In this document: positions 62,809 through 64,000 of the stretch, piece after piece
Numbering within the stretch: the stretch's first letter is position 1
Layout: the number at the start of each line of letters is the position of its first letter
Assembly: GCF_017876165.1 (NCBI RefSeq)
Contig: NZ_JAGINQ010000002.1
Coordinates: 372,001-436,000 of the forward strand
Source: Azospirillum soli
GTDB lineage: Bacteria > Pseudomonadota > Alphaproteobacteria > Azospirillales > Azospirillaceae
Direction: 5' to 3'
DNA: 64,000 nucleotides
Position numbers and translations under genes: made by a program
The notes under the pieces: model-generated
What the model was told of the DNA's origin: nothing
The model's input: only the letters and a program-made list of their open reading frames with translations
The model's database searches: none

Positions 62809-63549
62809 ATGGCTGAGGAAAAAAAGGGCTTTAGCCACGACACGATCGAGCGGAACACGCTTCTGCTCATCGTTCTGATCCTGATCACGGTGGCGATCGG
62901 TGGCCTTGTCCAGATCGTCCCGCTGTTCACGATCGAGTCGACGATCGAGAAGGTCGATGGGGTCCGTCCCTATTCGCCGCTCGAACTGGCTGGCCAGAAC
63001 ATCTACATCCGCGAAGGTTGCTACAACTGCCACAGCATGCAGATCCGTCCGTTCCGCGATGAGGTGGAGCGTTACGGGCACTACTCGCTGGCCGCGGAAA
63101 GCATGTACGACCATCCCTTCCAGTGGGGCTCCAAGCGCACCGGTCCGGACCTTGCCCGCGTCGGCGGCAAGTACTCCAACGACTGGCACGTCGCCCACTT
63201 GGTCGATCCGCGCGCCGTGGTGCCGGAGTCGATCATGCCGGGCTACTCCTGGATGAAGGATCGTCCGCTGAAGTACGCCGACATTCAGGATCACATGAAG
63301 ACCCTGAAGATCGTCGGCGTCCCCTACACGGACGAGCAGATCGCCAACGCCAAGGCCGACCTCGAAGCGCAGAAGAACCCGGACGCCGACACGGCCGGGC
63401 TCGCCAAGCGCTACCCGAAGGCCGTCGTGGCGAACTTCACGGGCAACAAGACCGTCACCGAAATGGACGCCCTTGTGGCCTACCTGCAGGTGCTGGGCAC
63501 CATGGTGGACTTCACCAAGTACCAGTCGCCGAAGCAGCTCCAGCAGTAA
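62809..63549 (+). CDS. ccoO: Cytochrome c oxidase cbb3-type subunit II
   Basis: CcoO is the membrane-anchored mono-haem cytochrome c subunit. The 246-residue protein has one N-terminal helix (about residues 20-45, [20 protein letters not shown]). The haem-binding motif is [12 protein letters not shown] (near residue 70), and the axial Met is likely in SIMPGYSWM (near 144). [20 protein letters not shown] is typical. ATG 62809 with GGAGGAT is 20 bases after ccoN. ccoQ follows after 13 bases. Confidence 0.96.
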   Translation: MAEEKKGFSHDTIERNTLLLIVLILITVAIGGLVQIVPLFTIESTIEKVDGVRPYSPLELAGQNIYIREGCYNCHSMQIRPFRDEVERYGHYSLAAESMYDHPFQWGSKRTGPDLARVGGKYSNDWHVAHLVDPRAVVPESIMPGYSWMKDRPLKYADIQDHMKTLKIVGVPYTDEQIANAKADLEAQKNPDADTAGLAKRYPKAVVANFTGNKTVTEMDALVAYLQVLGTMVDFTKYQSPKQLQQ

Positions 63550-63562
63550 CCGGGAGGGATCC

Positions 63563-63724
63563 GTGGACTTGGATTCGATCACTATCGCCCTGCGGTCCTT
63601 CTGGACCGTCTGGCTCGCCCTGCTGTTCTCCGGCATCCTCGTGTATGCCATGTGGCCCGGCAATCGCGGCAAGTTCGAGGACGCGTCCCGGATCCCGCTC
63701 AAGGAAGATGGTCAGGAGTTTTAG
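63563..63724 (+). CDS. ccoQ: Cytochrome c oxidase cbb3-type subunit IV
   Basis: A 53-residue single-pass protein of the CcoQ family. The membrane helix is about residues 9-30 (LRSFWTVWLALLFSGILVYA), followed by the polar tail WPGNRGKFEDASRIPLKEDG. In other bacteria CcoQ stabilises the assembled oxidase. GTG 63563 with GGGAGGGAT upstream is chosen; the longer in-frame start would lie inside ccoO. ccoP starts 3 bases after its stop. Confidence 0.9.
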   Translation: MDLDSITIALRSFWTVWLALLFSGILVYAMWPGNRGKFEDASRIPLKEDGQEF

Positions 63725-63727
63725 GCC

Positions 63728-64000
63728 ATGGCACAGAAGGAAAAGGACGCCCTTTCCGGCGTCGAGACCACCGGCCACGAGTGGGACGGCCTGCGGGAGC
63801 TGAACAACCCCCTGCCCAAGTGGTGGCTGTACATCTTCTACGTCTGTATCGCGTGGGCGCTCGTCTACTACGTGTTCTACCCGGCGTGGCCGCTGGGCAA
63901 GAGCTACACGAAGGGTCTGCTCGGCTACTCGCAGCGCGAGGAAGTCGTGCAGAAGATCGCCGAGGGCAAGAAGGCCCAGGAGAAGTACCTGACCGCCATC
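63728..64000 (+). CDS. ccoP: Cytochrome c oxidase cbb3-type subunit III (partial, 3' end outside window)
   Basis: The first 91 codons of the di-haem cytochrome c subunit. MAQKEKDALSGVETTGHEWD precedes the membrane helix WWLYIFYVCIAWALVYYVFY (about residues 32-53), then WPLGKSYTKGLLGYSQREEV of the CcoP N-terminal domain. The haem CxxCH motifs lie beyond the window. ATG 63728 is the last start in the window, spaced 3 bases after ccoQ, so the four subunits are one operon. Confidence 0.93.
   Translation, partial: MAQKEKDALSGVETTGHEWDGLRELNNPLPKWWLYIFYVCIAWALVYYVFYPAWPLGKSYTKGLLGYSQREEVVQKIAEGKKAQEKYLTAI

Overview
The window is a GC-rich, almost fully coding bacterial chromosome segment. Gene content and order fit an alphaproteobacterium of the Rhodospirillales, most likely Azospirillum or a close relative: rpsT next to dnaA, ubiE-ubiB close to mutM, rimP-nusA-ylxR-infB-rbfA-truB-rpsO-pnp, a Fur-family Irr with a histidine triplet, and ccoNOQP behind an FNR/FixK-type box. 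This placement rests on remembered family and synteny patterns; no search was run.

Region by region. (1) 1-6.9 kb: envelope lipid and RNA maintenance operon: plsC, then miaB, phoH, ybeY and corC overlapping head to tail, then lnt. Nested palindromic repeats follow plsC and separate corC from lnt. (2) 7-9.7 kb: an XRE regulator, metK with a leader that can form two competing hairpins, and trmB. (3) 9.7-19.9 kb: the translation/transcription operon rimP-nusA-ylxR-infB-rbfA-truB-rpsO-pnp. It has a terminator-like leader before rimP and three 36-bp hairpin repeats between infB and rbfA. (4) 20-25 kb: ypfJ-type metallopeptidase, TspO-like protein, KamA/EpmB-type aminomutase, glycerophosphodiesterase, and a flavin oxidoreductase with a cysteine-rich tail. 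(5) 25-28.2 kb: an iron and peroxide cluster: irr, a Fur-box-like site, rubrerythrin, an Fe-S/CCG-domain protein and a DUF3501 protein. (6) 28.3-40.9 kb: SH3-like secreted protein, hydroxyacid dehydrogenase, Uma2 protein, Pat-type acyltransferase, L-lactate dehydrogenase, macrodomain protein, pyrophosphatase, oligopeptide-binding protein, cytidylate-kinase-like protein, and ubiE-ubiB.

(7) 41-42.8 kb: a distinctly AT-richer island of three genes inserted between ubiE and mutM. All three encode small exported proteins with the same cysteine/PNA/cysteine layout, so they look like one paralogous family of unknown function. One member carries an extra C-terminal domain. This is the best candidate in the window for something undescribed.

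(8) 42.9-48.5 kb: mutM (whose zinc finger lacks its fourth cysteine), a small secreted protein, enoyl-CoA hydratase, rpsT, dnaA and a diguanylate cyclase response regulator. (9) 48.6-55.5 kb: a polyamine-type ABC transporter (binding protein, ATPase, two permeases). A copper cassette (copCD fusion, ycnI, DUF2946-like) sits inside it on the opposite strand, and a palindromic repeat at the junction extends two convergent genes into each other. (10) 55.5-64 kb: small acidic protein, thioesterase, multicopper oxidase, rlmD-type and rlmI-type methyltransferases, a GNAT-like protein, and the cbb3 oxidase genes ccoN, ccoO, ccoQ and the start of ccoP.

Long intergenic inverted repeats of three sequence types (CACGGATT, CACAGATG and CACCAAGA motifs) close several gene blocks. 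I saw no rRNA, tRNA, CRISPR array, transposase or integrase.
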